The notes beneath the pieces are model-generated. The model was given only the letters and a program-made list of their open reading frames with translations, had not been told where the DNA came from and did not search any database. 64,000 nt of DNA, from NCBI GenBank assembly GCA_005406025.1, contig BGZK01000075.1, forward strand, positions 1-64,000, written 5' to 3'. This document shows positions 33,721 through 45,519 of this stretch, piece by piece. The translations under genes and the position numbers were made by a program. This stretch comes from Eumeta japonica (lineage: Eukaryota > Arthropoda > Insecta > Lepidoptera > Psychidae). The first letter of the stretch is position 1; each line of letters begins with the position of its first letter.

Positions 33721-34205
33721 ATTATAGTTATTTCAACTGCAAACAAGAACACGTACACAAACTTCCACACAATAAAATTATACTCAAGTAAGGATATGAA
33801 TATTTATTCTATTTATTAGACTGGACAATTACTTAAACGGACTATTTATTGAGGTTTTGTATTATCATAGGTATTATTTTAAAACGCATGAAGCAAAAAA
33901 TACATAAACAAGGAAATCAAACTTAAAATTAGATTAAAATTGATTCTCTAAGCAACCACTACTTTATTATGGAATCCTAACGAAAAAACAAATTTAATCA
34001 TTTTATTATGACATTAAAAAAAATAATTATGGTCTTAGATTCAAAAATTAAAGATTTTATATAATACGCACATATGTATAATTTTATTTTAGTTTTTTTT
34101 TTATAAAAGGCATCGAGTAGTATTCACCATTTATTGGCAGCTTTCGGAAAAAAAACTTGAAAACCTTTAGTTTAATCAAAAATGTACAAAAGCTTGTGTA
34201 CATAC
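33721..34205. other. Intron-like AT-rich DNA
   Basis: No feature beyond the donor of the exon that follows on the minus strand. Confidence 0.5.
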
Positions 34206-34281
34206 CGAATCCGACGCACGCGATCAGTACAAGGCACAAGGCCGCAACGCCTGTACGGCTCATTCCGTACGTATGCATCAT
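34206..34281 (-). CDS. Signal-peptide first exon of a secreted/GPI protein
   Basis: The minus strand reads MMHTYGMSRTGVAALCLVLI, ACVGF, then one base and the donor GTATGT. Residues 7-25 make a textbook signal peptide: short basic n-region (SRTG), hydrophobic core (VAALCLVLIACVGF). Met 1 and Met 7 are both possible starts. The exon leaves phase 1. Directly upstream is a GC-rich, CpG-rich stretch in AT-rich DNA, which fits a promoter. The nearest downstream exons on this strand are the Ly6-like ones at 15572 and below; a signal peptide is just what that protein needs, but a linking exon (phase 1 to 0, with the first Cys pair) has not been found, so the join is inference. Confidence 0.6.
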
Positions 34282-34490
34282 TATTCAACGGTATAAGGTG
34301 GTCGAGGCGCCGACGCCGCGATCAGACCGTTACATATATTCAAACTTCTCTATGTTACTGTTACTGTGAAACGAGAAATAGCCGACGACACGCAGACGCC
34401 GCCCGCCCGCCCCCGCCCGAGTGACCCGCCGACATCGCGCATCCCGAGCGCTGTGGCGGCCGTCATGATCTAGCCGGAACTGGTTGTGGA
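34282..34490 (-). promoter_or_regulatory. GC-rich promoter/5' UTR region
   Basis: CpG-dense blocks (GTCGAGGCGCCGACGCCGCG near 34308; GCCGCCCGCCCGCCCCCGCC near 34398; ATCGCGCATCCCGAGCG near 34435) stand out from AT-rich flanks and lie immediately upstream of the signal-peptide exon on the minus strand. This is what a 5' UTR and core promoter look like in such genomes. No TATA box or initiator can be fixed. Confidence 0.45.
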
Positions 34491-36757
34491 TTAAATAAAA
34501 TTAATTAACTGGAATATTATTTCCATTTACTAAGGGAAAATTTATTTAATTAAACGATAAGAAAGTTACAAAAATACGCGATTACGGCATCATTTATGTT
34601 TATAGAGTACAAACATTGTGTATTTTTAATAAACGACGACATTGTTATTATTGATCTACATGTATAATAATTTATATTATATTAAATATCTCTTATATGT
34701 TATTTGTATTTTTTATTGTTATTTAATGGCCGACAATTATAGCTTATGTAGATCTCATTTCATTATTTTACAATTTTAAATATCATATATCCGACGATTC
34801 AATTCCTATAAGAAAGTTTGTGGAGTGTGCGTACATAAACTTATTCTGATTTCGGGGGCTCATTAGAAAATATTATTACAAAAGTTGTCAAGTGCATCAT
34901 GTAGCATATTAAATCACGTTTGCTATGAGGATTACAAATAGAAATATATATTTTTAATAATTTTTAAATGCATAATTCAAAAGATATTAAAGAAATTCGA
35001 GAATTTTGCTCCTTATCATCAAACCTACTGACCCCAAAAGTGTAAAAACAATACCGAATATAGGTAAGAAAGCTTAATCAAAAAACATAAGTTTTTAAAT
35101 TCCCGTAAGAAACGAAAAGAAAATATGTATGAAATATGTAGCTTAATTTCATCTGCGACTCGCACTTGACCAGCATTTTTAAACGCAGTATAGGTCAAGT
35201 ATATTACACTATTGAAACCTAGTGCGAGTTCGGAATTAAAAACGGGAATTATTTTAGAAGAATCTGTTTAGAATGGATTTCATAACCGAGTGCAATATCG
35301 GAACTAAAATCCTGGGAAGAACTACAATCTGAATCAGTGACCAAAATTTAGATTTGGATTGGAAACTGGTTTGAAAGCAATGAGATAGATACAACAGAAG
35401 AAAGCTAAAAAAATTGATCATTCCAACCAAAAGTTTGAAAATTTATAACGTTGATCTTGAACGAACCAAAATTTTGGTTATCTTAACCAACCTTTAATTC
35501 AGTTGGTTAAATTATATGCATTGTTTGTTAATACAACAGATTACTCAGCTACCCAATAAGATATATTTAACCAAATTAAATTCGAACTTGCTTAGAAATG
35601 GTTTTTCCGGTGAAGTAATTTGTTCCATATACATGGGTCTGAAGGGCAGACATGTGTTATATTTATTTATGTTAGTTTAATACTACAAGTACAAATATCT
35701 TGTACCCGTTGAACCAATATATATTAGATTAATATTTTTATGATGAACCACTACTTGTATAGTTTGTCCTAAGCTTACTGACTAGCGCGGCCGCCTGATC
35801 CAAGGTACACCAATTAGGACCCTGATGGGCTATACGATTTAACGTTTTTCATGTGATTCGTGTGCTAGTTGATGCAGAAGTGATCACTTATATTGATGAC
35901 GGAAGAAAATATTATCATGAATTGCACATGTCAGAGGAAACTCATCAGAGTCTTAAAAGATATGTGGACTGTAGAAATCCAGTCTTAATATCAAATTGAA
36001 TTGAATGAATATCATATTGGATGAAACAAACCCGACTCAAAGACACATGGGATTTTTATCCACTAAAAACTCTCTTGCGGCGACGCTAACGTTAAAGCTT
36101 AGAGCTTAGGACTTTTTAAGCTTTACTGAGCGTCAAAACCAAAAACAAACTAAGTACACAACCTGATTATGATTTTGGACCTGGGTTATGGGCCCGATAT
36201 GGGTTAACAAAGAAAGATTATTTTAGGGGATTTATGTATGTTATTTCTGATCGATTGTACGAGATAAGCGTGTTCAATTAGGCAGATATAAGTTTGTCTG
36301 CTGGATAACCGAAAATTAAATGACTTACATTTAAATAAAAAAAATTGAGACCAATACAACTAAAAACCAGTGGGGTGATTAAAATTTCACACTCAGTGAA
36401 ATGTTCAAATTCCAAATTCTTCTTAATGGTCAAAATTATTCCTTAAAAATAATACTATTTACGATATAACAATAGTAATTGGACATAGTAAGAAAAGCGT
36501 TGATGGACTTATTAATAAAAAAAAACAAAAAAGTGTTATAACCCAAAAGTATCTGTCCGGTACAAAAAAGAACGACTAACTGAGTATGCAGTGAGTATAA
36601 CATATTATGGCACGATATCCAACAAAATTTCGAAAATACTAAAAAAAGCTATATTTATACTGCTATTAAAAGAGACCACACTTTAAAAATATTGCGTAAT
36701 AATAAAGATAAACTATGTTTGCGGACCGTGGCTTCTTTCAACTACTAAAGTTTAATA
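34491..36757. other. Intergenic DNA
   Basis: AT-rich. 35150-35180 holds ACTCGCACTTGACCAGC, a diverged copy of the end motif of the repeat at 26440-26880. No gene recognised. Confidence 0.5.
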
Positions 36758-37067
36758 CAGCGTGTACAAAATGCCTTTGCTAGGTATCGTTTTAGTGTGC
36801 CGCCTCGAATCCACCCAACATCGTTTCTCAATAAGGTAAGGGATTGCAAATACGTCTTCGCGACGCTTCGTCCACCTTGCTGCTCTTCTTTTTGGTATTG
36901 TAAAGATAGGAACTCCCTCATACCTATATGAGAAACTTACGTGGTTTACTCTTGCTATTTCTGCTCATAGAGTCGCCTCATTTAAGGACAGTTATGAGCA
37001 TGCCACCACCAATATCCCATTTCCATTACATAACCTTCTTCAATTCATTCGTTCAAGAGCTTCTTAA
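36758..37067 (+). pseudogene. LINE ORF2 C-terminal domain remnant
   Basis: Two frames give QRVQNAFARYRFSVPPRIHP-TSF, then after a shift SSRRFVHLAALLFGIVKIGT-PSYLYEKL, and HATTNIPFPLHNLLQF-IRSRAS before a stop. The pattern LQ-QN-RF, R-RR-LH-L, P-YL, V-P-H matches the tail that follows the RT thumb in many CR1, Jockey and I-type LINEs. The RT itself is not recognisable upstream. Confidence 0.65.
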
Positions 37068-37541
37068 AGGAGCACATTTTGTCACTACAAATTGATGGTG
37101 TCATGGTTCATCTGCTTTAAAAATCTTTCCACATCTTTAAATATGTTAATAATAAAATTAGAAGAAAAAGAAAGAAAGGTAGAATTTTTTTGTTTACATT
37201 GTATTTGCTTTCACGCTAGTATCGACATAATGCTGTACAATGTAAGATTTTTAGAACTGTATCATTTTTTTTTGTATACAAATTTTCTGTTTTGCATTTT
37301 TATTTAGATTAGTTTTAAGTTTTCATGGTCCAACTGAAAATCGGCGCTGTGGCTTAAGCTGCAGCATTTTGCTCTTTCGATTATCCTTTCGGCCTTTTGT
37401 TTTTTTTTGTGTTTATTTAATTTTTAGATATTAATTTTTAAGATTTTTTAAATATATTATTTTCGTTTCTTCTGGGCGAACAAAAGTTTATTTATTCATT
37501 TATAAAACCAAAAAAAATTAAACGCATCCATAGAATGCAAT

Positions 37542-37795
37542 TCAGTGTACTTAAGTCAAACTGAACGATGTGAAACCAAATACGAAGAATATGTATCGGC
37601 TTATACACGAAAAGAGAAAAATCTAACTTTACCAAACATTTGATAGAGACCGGTCATAAATTTAGTAACAATTATAATTTCGATATTTTGTATGTATGTA
37701 ACAATAGCTTAAAGTTAAATGTTCTGGAATCGTTCAAAATTTTAAAGAATGAGGATAAAATAACATGCTCAGTAATCAAATTAATCGGTGGTTAA
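37542..37795 (+). pseudogene. Penelope-like element GIY-YIG endonuclease remnant
   Basis: The first frame reads SVYLSQTERCETKYEEYVSA, the counterpart of Y-G-T-R-F-R-EH in GIY-YIG nucleases of Penelope-like elements. After a frameshift near 37630 comes KSNFTKHLIETGHKFSNNYN, then FDILYVCNNSLKLNVLES and FKILKNED. The words HLIETGHKF, ILYVCN and KLNVLE-FEI are typical of the C-terminal endonuclease of that class. No RT was found upstream; the preceding 500 bases hold a different LINE tail. This is a single decayed domain. Confidence 0.65.
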
Positions 37796-38380
37796 ACAAA
37801 TCGGCGCTATTGGATGCTTGCTTGTGACAAATTGAGAAATTACTTGGTGATGGTTATTCTGTGACAATCAACGAGTATGTTTATTAGTAACTTCCAGTAT
37901 TAGGTTTTTATCGTCTTTTGACGTACTATACATTGCATGGATATACGTCACACGAAGTGCTTGGGAGAGCATCTGTCGATAGTTTTAACGCTTCTGACAC
38001 CCTGGTAGAGGTGAATGTTTACATGTTCCTGATGATGTGCTAAGTTGGTACGAAACATGCGTAGAAATTGTATCTTGTTAATAGGCGGTTAAGATAAATA
38101 AAAAAATTAACACTTGCTTAGGTGTTTGCTTTCTATCGTTTGCCACGAATCAATATTCAATTCGTTGGATGAGGATTAGTAGTGGAAGAACATATTCGAG
38201 GGTTAGGTTGCATGCTGCACGTCACGGGCAAGTGTTCAATGAAGTGTCTCAAACAGCAAACCTAGTTAATCATCACGTCAAGCACGATTCTTCATTTACA
38301 CAGTAAAGTTCTTACGTTTTGCGCAATAAAATCAAAAAGGAAAAACCGATAATAGTTATAAATAGGACTTGTTGTTAATA
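37796..38380. other. Intergenic DNA
   Basis: Less AT-rich in places, but no coding family or repeat recognised. Confidence 0.45.
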
Positions 38381-38732
38381 CGAGGGCAACCCTAGTATTG
38401 ACAACACGTGTAACTTATATCTGTCCGGAATAGCAAAATGAAATAAACATCTATCGTTTAATATGATTTCATTGCTTTTCAAGATGTTTGTTATGATGAT
38501 TGATGCACTGTTGTCTACGCTGAAACCAATTTTTATAGCAGTTTTTTCATTCTCATTAAGGTATCTCAAAAACGTGCATTTTGTATACATCAACGGCCTC
38601 TTCGCGGCTCGAAAAACGTTGACCGCGTAATTTATTCTTCATCCTTTGTAATAAATAGAAATAAATCATTGGGTGCCAAATTAGGGCTGTACGGCGGATA
38701 ACCTGTCAATTCGATTTTTGAGCTTCCAAAAA
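38381..38732 (-). pseudogene. Mariner transposase C-terminus (second subfamily)
   Basis: The minus strand reads KIELTGYPPYSPNLAPNDLF, the catalytic motif HPPYSPDLAPNDFF, then after a shift AVNVFRAAKRP and MYTKCTFLRYLNENEKTAIK, relatives of the C-terminal helix that ends EW-KC-NWF-R. The frame used by LAPND differs from the DNARPH-type copy at 33226 (LAPSDYH), so two mariner lineages are present. Only the C-terminal third remains. TACGAGGGCAACCCTAG at 38381 may be part of the 3' TIR. Confidence 0.7.
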
Positions 38733-39550
38733 AAAATATTATAAATATCAGTATCGATCAAAATAAAAAAAACATCAAACTAAGTATATACTAAGTATAA
38801 GGGTAAGGTTGCCAATTTAGACACTTTTTTAGGAACACATATCTTTGTTATGTTCTTGACAAAAAAATGGAAGAAATATTTTCTTGAATAATTTAAGTTT
38901 TTTCATTATTTGTTACCTACTTGTTTTCACTCTCCAAATTGTTCAATTTTAAATATTTTTTACAAATAGCTGATATTTCAAGCAATAGTGACTAGGTTGT
39001 GTAAAAAATTCAAATATTATTTTTAACGTTAATTACATTTACTATAACACTGTTAGGAGTTATCCAAAGTTAAAGTTTGTGTTAAAGATTGTTCTGTTTT
39101 ACAAAATTAACTATTAAATTTGCTTTATAAATTACTTACATGATTAAGATAATAATCAATATTAGGTTCTTATATTTTTTCCAAAATAATCTATCATTAA
39201 TAATAGTATCCTTTTCAGCTTGGTTTTATTTTACATTACCAATGTCATTTGCATTGAATGATGTAAGTCGCGATAATTTTTTTTACCATACTAGTAACAC
39301 AAAAGCATGCTGCCAAGTTACCAAAAATAAAAACAACAGGGCGGTGTTTAAATTTTCCATTGACATTACCAGGGTGGTTAACAAATGTTTTTGCCACACA
39401 AATAGTGTCAAAGGCTTTTGATATTTTAATGACGAAATCCTGAATTTTATCATTAAAATATTTAGCTTCCTTTTTAGGGTTTTAAGATATTTGGTTGTAT
39501 TAGTGAATTGTGTATTAGTCTTCCTTATTAAAGCTTAATTTATATTAAAA
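38733..39550. other. Intergenic DNA
   Basis: AT-rich. A 93-codon frame at 39140-39421 (MIKIIINIRFLYFFQNNLSL start) has no recognisable family and is probably chance. Confidence 0.45.
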
Positions 39551-40100
39551 TTAAGGACGCTAGGTCCCTGACGCACTTTTATTGTAAGCGAGTACCCTAC
39601 TGAAAGGATCAAAAAAACATTTTTGAATGCTTAAATTAAGGACGCTAGGACCCTGAAGCACTTTTATTGTAAGCGAGTACCCTACTGAAAGGAACGAAAA
39701 AACATTTTTGAATGCTTAAATTAAGGACACTAGGACCCTGAAGCACTTTTATTGCAAGCGAGTACCTTTCCGAAGGGATTGAAAAAGCATTCTCACAAAG
39801 ATAAATTTAAGAACGCTAGGCTCCTGACGCACTTTTATTATAAGCGAGTACCCTTCGAAAGAGATTGAAAAGGCATTTTGCAATGCTAAAATTAAGGTCT
39901 CTAAGCCTCTAACGCACTTTATTGTAAGCGACTGAAAGTATCAAAAAAACGTTTGTGCAATGCTAAAATTCAGGACTCTAGGCTCCTAACGCACTTTTGT
40001 TGTAAACGAGTACCCTATTAAAAGGATCTAAATTGCATTTTCACAGTGCTAAAATAAAGGACTCTAGGCTTCTGGTGCACTTTTATTGCAAGCGTATATT
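39551..40100. repeat. 85-bp minisatellite, about 6.5 copies
   Basis: Unit starts fall at 39551, 39636, 39721, 39807, 39892, 39969 and 40054, so periods are 85, 85, 86, 85, 77 and 85. Each unit holds TTAAGGACGCTAGG, CCTGACGCACTTTTATTG and AAGCGAGTACCCT. Units 1-3 are nearly identical, later ones diverge. A Helitron helicase remnant follows 140 bp downstream in the opposite orientation. Confidence 0.95.
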
Positions 40101-40237
40101 GTGTAATGTATAAAAATTGGAACCAAGTATTTTTTATGATGATCTCGCTAATAGGTATTATAAACGCTATAGTTTTGTAAGGTTAGATCGATACGTATGT
40201 ATATGATGACTGACGGTGATGCAAAAGTTATACGTAG

Positions 40238-40430
40238 CTACTGCAATATACTCCTATAAACTATGTTAAAAGATTTATTTCGGTCTGTAAAAACATGCAG
40301 ATTTTGCGATTTAGAAACGCGTGAGCAAGCCACGTAGAGCTGGCCTTGTGGAAAATATGACGTGCTCAAATGTATGCCTTCTACCTTTAAAGTTTGACCC
40401 TGCCGCCGGACTGCACCATAATATCGCGCA
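40238..40430 (-). pseudogene. Helitron helicase C-terminus remnant
   Basis: The minus strand reads QGQTLKVEGIHLSTSYFPQG, QLYVACSRVSKSQNLHVFT, then about 20 residues and a stop. This is helicase motifs V/VI of the Pif1-type domain of Helitron Rep/helicase proteins (KAQGQT-G, HGQLYVACSRV, where the R acts in ATP hydrolysis). The upstream residues NNNRVRDIM and VQSGG are out of frame. Rep/HUH and the Walker motifs are not present. Confidence 0.8.
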
Positions 40431-41127
40431 CTCGATTATTATTTGTCCAAATGATGTAGTGTAAAATACAAAATTTGTCTACTTTAAACACCAGATGCGA
40501 TAAAAGTTTTAATTTGATATTAGGATCAATTCGTTACTACCAAATGTGTGTTAGAAATAATTTTTCAATTTTTTTATTGTATTTATGGTCCACTATTTTG
40601 GCGATAATGGCTTACATATAAAAGATATATATATATATATATGCTGTCGCGGGCTTTTATGTAGGACTATTTAAGATAAATATTTCCATTTTACATTATA
40701 TCCGTGTAATTTCAACGGTTTTTACGGCGCATTCATTTTCGCAAGGTTAAAATATACAGAGTGGTACAAAATTCCTTAGACTTTGATCTACAAGTGATTG
40801 GCTTTGTCAAACCGAACAATTATTGTTTTACGAACTTTGGCGGAAACACTTCATTTTCGGGAAAAAAAAAATTGTAAGTATACAAATTTCAATCTATAGT
40901 TTAATTTACTTTCGTAAAATGCAATTTCTTAGTTATATTATACGCTATGCTATCTAGGAAAACTAATTAACTTTGTTATTAAATAAGAAAATATCAGTGA
41001 AACTTCTAAAGAAGTATTAAAAATTTTAAACTTGTCATCACCATAATCCATGGCGTCTGCCTTAATCGCTGATCAGTAAATGAATAAATTAGCTGTTTTA
41101 GAAAAGATGCCGAGGATTCAAAAATTG
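40431..41127. other. Intergenic DNA
   Basis: AT-rich with a short (TA) run near 40627. No gene. Confidence 0.5.
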
Positions 41128-41228
41128 TAGCGCCTTGGTAGGCACTAGCTTCAGAATTTTCTTCAAGTTTTCTTGTAGTTCAACATTAATAAATAATATT
41201 TACGCCACGATATATGGAAGTCGGAAAT

Positions 41229-42055
41229 CTAAATTGTTGAAAACCGCGGAGGCGCTGGATTGCACGTAATACAATGTTCCAATTTATACTTATTCCGAAC
41301 CGTTAACGATAGACACGCACTGCTTCTGAAGCATTGTCATTGCATATTTCAAGTGTTCGCACCATTTCCGTATATTCGGTGTTTGAATATCTGTACGCCA
41401 TTATTAAAGTGCGCTATGTATTAGATAGCAAACCTACATGACAGGTCAACTTGAATTGGCGCACTGACGGCCGCCGCTGGCCTCGATGCCCAAACGTGGA
41501 TGCAATGCCCGTGGTTTTCAAAAAGAGATAGCGATATCTTGTCCGCGCGCGAGTGAACAGGACAACTCGCAGCGAGCGAACGGCGGCAGCGAGCGGAGTT
41601 CTTAAATGTAACCGCTGCAGTTGCCTGCTAGTATCTCCATAATATGATCAAATTTTATATATAAGTCAAAATAAGTTACAAAAATATGCAAAATCAATTC
41701 TATTGGCGATATGGTACAAAGTGTTTTCTAGTTTCTTATATAATTAAAATTACGTTGTAATAGTTAAATATATGATGTCGCGGAATTTTAAGTACAACTG
41801 TATAAAGACGACATTTTTATACATTATTGTTGTATGTATGAAACTATTCAGCCAAGACACGCAAAGATGTCTATTAAAACGGCGACTGTTGACTAATTTA
41901 ACGAAAACCACGATAACTCGACTTCTGAAGGTCGTAGCGTAATGCTAACATTACGATAATAGGTTATCTAAATAGATTACAGAAGATTGTAAGTTAACTG
42001 AATAGCTTGTAATAAATAGGCTATGAAAAACAAAAAGAAGTATTCGCAGCTGCAA
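41229..42055. other. Inserted DNA with a GC-rich block
   Basis: Bases 41445-41640 are CpG-rich (GACGGCCGCCGCTGGCC; GAGCGAACGGCGGCAGCGAG) in AT-rich surroundings. This could be a promoter or part of an unknown element; no ORF supports either. Confidence 0.4.
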
Positions 42056-43261
42056 AGATTAGCGTGTTTAAACGGTTAAAACACACCCAAGAAAAGCAAA
42101 CGGTTTAGACCGCTCCTTCAAAAACTGGGTTATCAAATAAAAAAAGACTTTTTAAATCCAAATAGCAGTTAGAGAGATTAGCGTGTTTAAGCAAACAAAA
42201 AAATCCTATTAAGATAGCTTGGACTTTCCTAACGAATAGAGCTATCAAATACATAAAAGTTGACCCTAAAGGCCAACTCTGCAACTTCCGCTAATTTTAT
42301 CCGTTTCGTAGTTATTTCAAAAAACGGTTTGTTTCGATTTCTTTTGACAACGATTTCTCTCAAACGAATCAACCGATTTTGACCCGGTTTGCGGCAATCA
42401 ACGTGTTTTTGCAGGGTCAAGAGCTGGTTAGAATTTGAAATCGATCAGTCAAGCCGTTTCGTAGTTGTTTCGTAGTTGGCCTTTTGTTAAAGGCCAACTA
42501 CGAAGATTAGCGTGTTTAAGCAAACAAAAAAATCCTATTAAGATAGCTTGGACTTTCCTAACGAATAGAGCTATCAAATACAAAAAAGTTGACCCTAAAG
42601 GCCAACTCTGCAACTTCCGCTAATTTTATCCGTTTCGTAATTATTTCAAAAAACGTTTTTTTTCGATTTCTTTCGACAACGATTTCTCACAAACGAATCT
42701 ACCGATTTTTACCCAGTTTGCGGTAATCGACGTGTTTTTAATAGGTTAAGAGCTGACTAGATTTTGGAATTGATCGGTCAAGCTATTTCAAAGTTATTTT
42801 GAAAAAAACACTTTTAAAAAAATTGTTTTTCTTAGTTTATGGAAAATTTCTCAAAATCTACCGGTCCAAATCGACCCAAACTTTCAGAAAATCTAAATTT
42901 GGTGAAACTCTTTGGAACGCCGTTTAGTGGGCTCGATTCGGTCAAGCCGTTTAAAAATCATAAGAGGTTTACATACATCCACACACACACACACATCCAC
43001 ACAGACATACGAACATCACCTCAGAGATCATCAGGGAAGCTTCCTAGACCCTCAGAACGTCGAGATCTGATGAGAACTCGATTTTTGCAAAATGGGGTGA
43101 AACCAATAATTTCCCGAAAATTTCAGAAAATTTTCAGTTTTCTTAGTGGAAAGTTTAAAAAAATCTTTTTCATCCGTCTAGTTGTTCCAAAACAGCGTGT
43201 TCAAACAAACGAAAAAAAAACTATTCAAATAGCTTATAGCTTTCGAAATATAAAGCACTAA
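42056..43261 (+). repeat. Dispersed-repeat block with 330-bp tandem copies
   Basis: The word TAGCGTGTTTAAGCAAAC recurs at about 42176 and 42506, with diverged starts near 42058 and 43194. The stretch from 42176 is repeated almost in full from 42506 (period 330). CGAATCAACCGATTTTGACC belongs to a widespread lepidopteran repeat type. A CA-rich microsatellite lies at 42980-43000. The 140-codon frame at 42839-43261 is probably not a gene. Confidence 0.75.
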
Positions 43262-45401
43262 AATGCTAGTTTTTAATAGAATCAAGTATCTCCCTTTACC
43301 GTGTAATGATTATTCTTGGATAAGTAAATGAAAATTCACGATATTATTGAATATAATGAAGTTAAAAGGAAAACTATCACAGTTAAGGAAAGTTTACAAG
43401 TTAAAGAGTAATAAATAGTCAGTCTACCAAATTCTAAAAAATATTTATAGAATTAAAAAGCAAAATTTTGTTAAAATTAATTACGTAACGTTGTTAGTTG
43501 TGAAAAATTTATATTCAGTAAATATAAGTTTATGAACCATGTAAAAGTATGAAAATATGAAATTCTGACATCCTTAATACCCGTCCTATGTGGACCTGTA
43601 TTTAAACGTTATTACCCATTAAATCGTGACGGGCAAATACGGAACCCTACACTGCGCTTGGTTCGATACGCACTTGACCGGTATTTATGGATATGATTGT
43701 ATCGGTTGATATAAAGTTTATTTACAAAGTGGAGTGTACTATTAGAGTACAATTGTATATTGTTTACTAGTTGAAATTAAACTAATCCCACATTATTTTT
43801 GCTATTCTACTGAAACGATTTTTGAATGATTTTAAAACACAAGAAGGCATTTCGTTAAAAATAAAGTAACTGACTTGTCAAACTGTATCAGATTCAAGGG
43901 CGGAACCAGGGGGTCAATAGGGTCATGACTCCCTCCACGCTGGGTCATTGTCTTACTATTGAAATCGAATTAGAGCCAGTCCTGACTGGACTTTGTATGT
44001 GTGACCCCCGTGACTTGAAGGCTGGATCTATCCTTGGTCAGATTATGAACATATTCATGCTTCTCACCATTGCAGGGTCCATTTTACGCACTCCCGGATT
44101 ATAAGCATAGTACTTATCAGTATATTAATTTTGCTCGTGGAATCATTAATTCATCGAAGTTTATTCAGATAAAAAAAATGTCAAAAACAAATCGCTAAAT
44201 ATTGTTTTATAATCTGCAGATATAAACAACGTAAGTTGTTTGAGTTCGTAAAATAGTACGTGAGACAAATCCTCATCTGTTTTCAACTCTATTAATGAGA
44301 GGTTAGTCTTTATCGTAAAATAAGTTTACAATGACTTTATCGTTATTCATTATATACTGAAGATATATCATCGCTGTTAAACTGTATAGTAACACGTAAA
44401 TAAAATGTAAATAATAGTTTAGGTTATCAAAGTAATGTTCTATAAATAGGTCTCGATGCCGAAACTTGTTTATAAGAACATAGAAAATCGACGGAGTTGA
44501 CAAAAATGAAGAATCGTAAATTATATTCATTTTCTCGTTGTTATGATTACTTTCTCGATGCTATGGTAGTAATTTGTGGCTATGCAATTCAAGGTTGCTT
44601 TAAAATAAGTTTTTTTAATTTGAAACTGAAAATTAGTTTATTCAAGATACTGCAACAGTAGTAAATTATTTTATTATTCCACTTGTATTGTCGGTGGATC
44701 AGATTATGTTGGCAGTTAAAGTATTTAAACAATGATTAATATGTTGTTCAGGAAGATATTTTGAACAATGGCACTAGAAAAATAAGGGGAAGCAGAAGTG
44801 GATTCACAACAGCGTCCCAGTTTTGTTATTTAGAAAATTCAAAATCAAAAAATAAATTTATATCAAGAAATTGGTACAACAAAATCATGAATTCAAAAAT
44901 AGTTTTAAATTCAACATGACACTGATAGATGATAAGTCATTTAAAAGAAGAAATGTGTGACTACAAAAATATTAAAGATCTATAAGTACTTACTGATAGA
45001 TTCATAGACGCAAAAAAGTAATTTTACTTTTAATCGAAACGAATATTGAAACTATTATAATATCATAAAATACTCAAATTAATAAATTAATTACTTTTGA
45101 GGTTTTAGGTACCTACCTATCTATACTAGTTCAAAGTTAAACCAAGCTTAACTTATGTAAAATAGACCGAAAATGAAATCACGATCTAAGAAAAAAATAA
45201 CAAAATTACTAAAGCCGTTTTATTGCATAGTAAAAAGTTCTAATAAAAAAAGGTTTTTTATTAGAATGAATTTCTCTATTGCACGTTTAGATGTTTGGTC
45301 AATAGAGTAGTAGTTTATTATTATACTCTATTATGATAAAAATAGAACCAAAGAAAATGTCCGACACGTATCTGATAGTCGTATTTTCTACTGTATTAAA
45401 T

Positions 45402-45519
45402 GCCAACGTCCATACCACGCTGAATACACCGGTTCTCGTCCGATCACCGAAGTTAAGCAGCGTCGGGCGCGGTCAGTACTTGGATGGGTGACCGCCTGGG
45501 AACACCGCGTGATGTTGGC
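45402..45519 (+). rRNA. 5S rRNA, intact-looking
   Basis: Starts GCCAACGTCCATACCACGCT and ends GATGTTGGC, with five T as a Pol III terminator directly after. Length is 118 nt to the last paired base. The ends pair (GCCAAC with GTTGGC). The CACGCTGAA and TCAGCGTCGG-type stem positions covary relative to the Bombyx form (CATGTTG/CAACATC). Box A/IE/C of the internal promoter (GTTAAGCAGCGTCGG, TGGGTGACCGCCTGGGAAC) are complete. No change that would break the fold was noticed. It is a single gene in a dispersed repeat, not a tandem array. Confidence 0.93.

Noticed and set aside
39140..39421. 93-codon frame in AT-rich DNA
   Set aside because: Low complexity, no recognisable domain, no supporting signals.
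39551..40100. CRISPR array
   Set aside because: The repeats are contiguous 85-bp units without unique spacers, and the genome is eukaryotic.
42839..43261. 140-codon open frame (MENFSKSTGPNRPKLSENLN start)
   Set aside because: It spans a dispersed repeat and a CA microsatellite (THTHTHIHT). No family match and no splice context; most likely chance.
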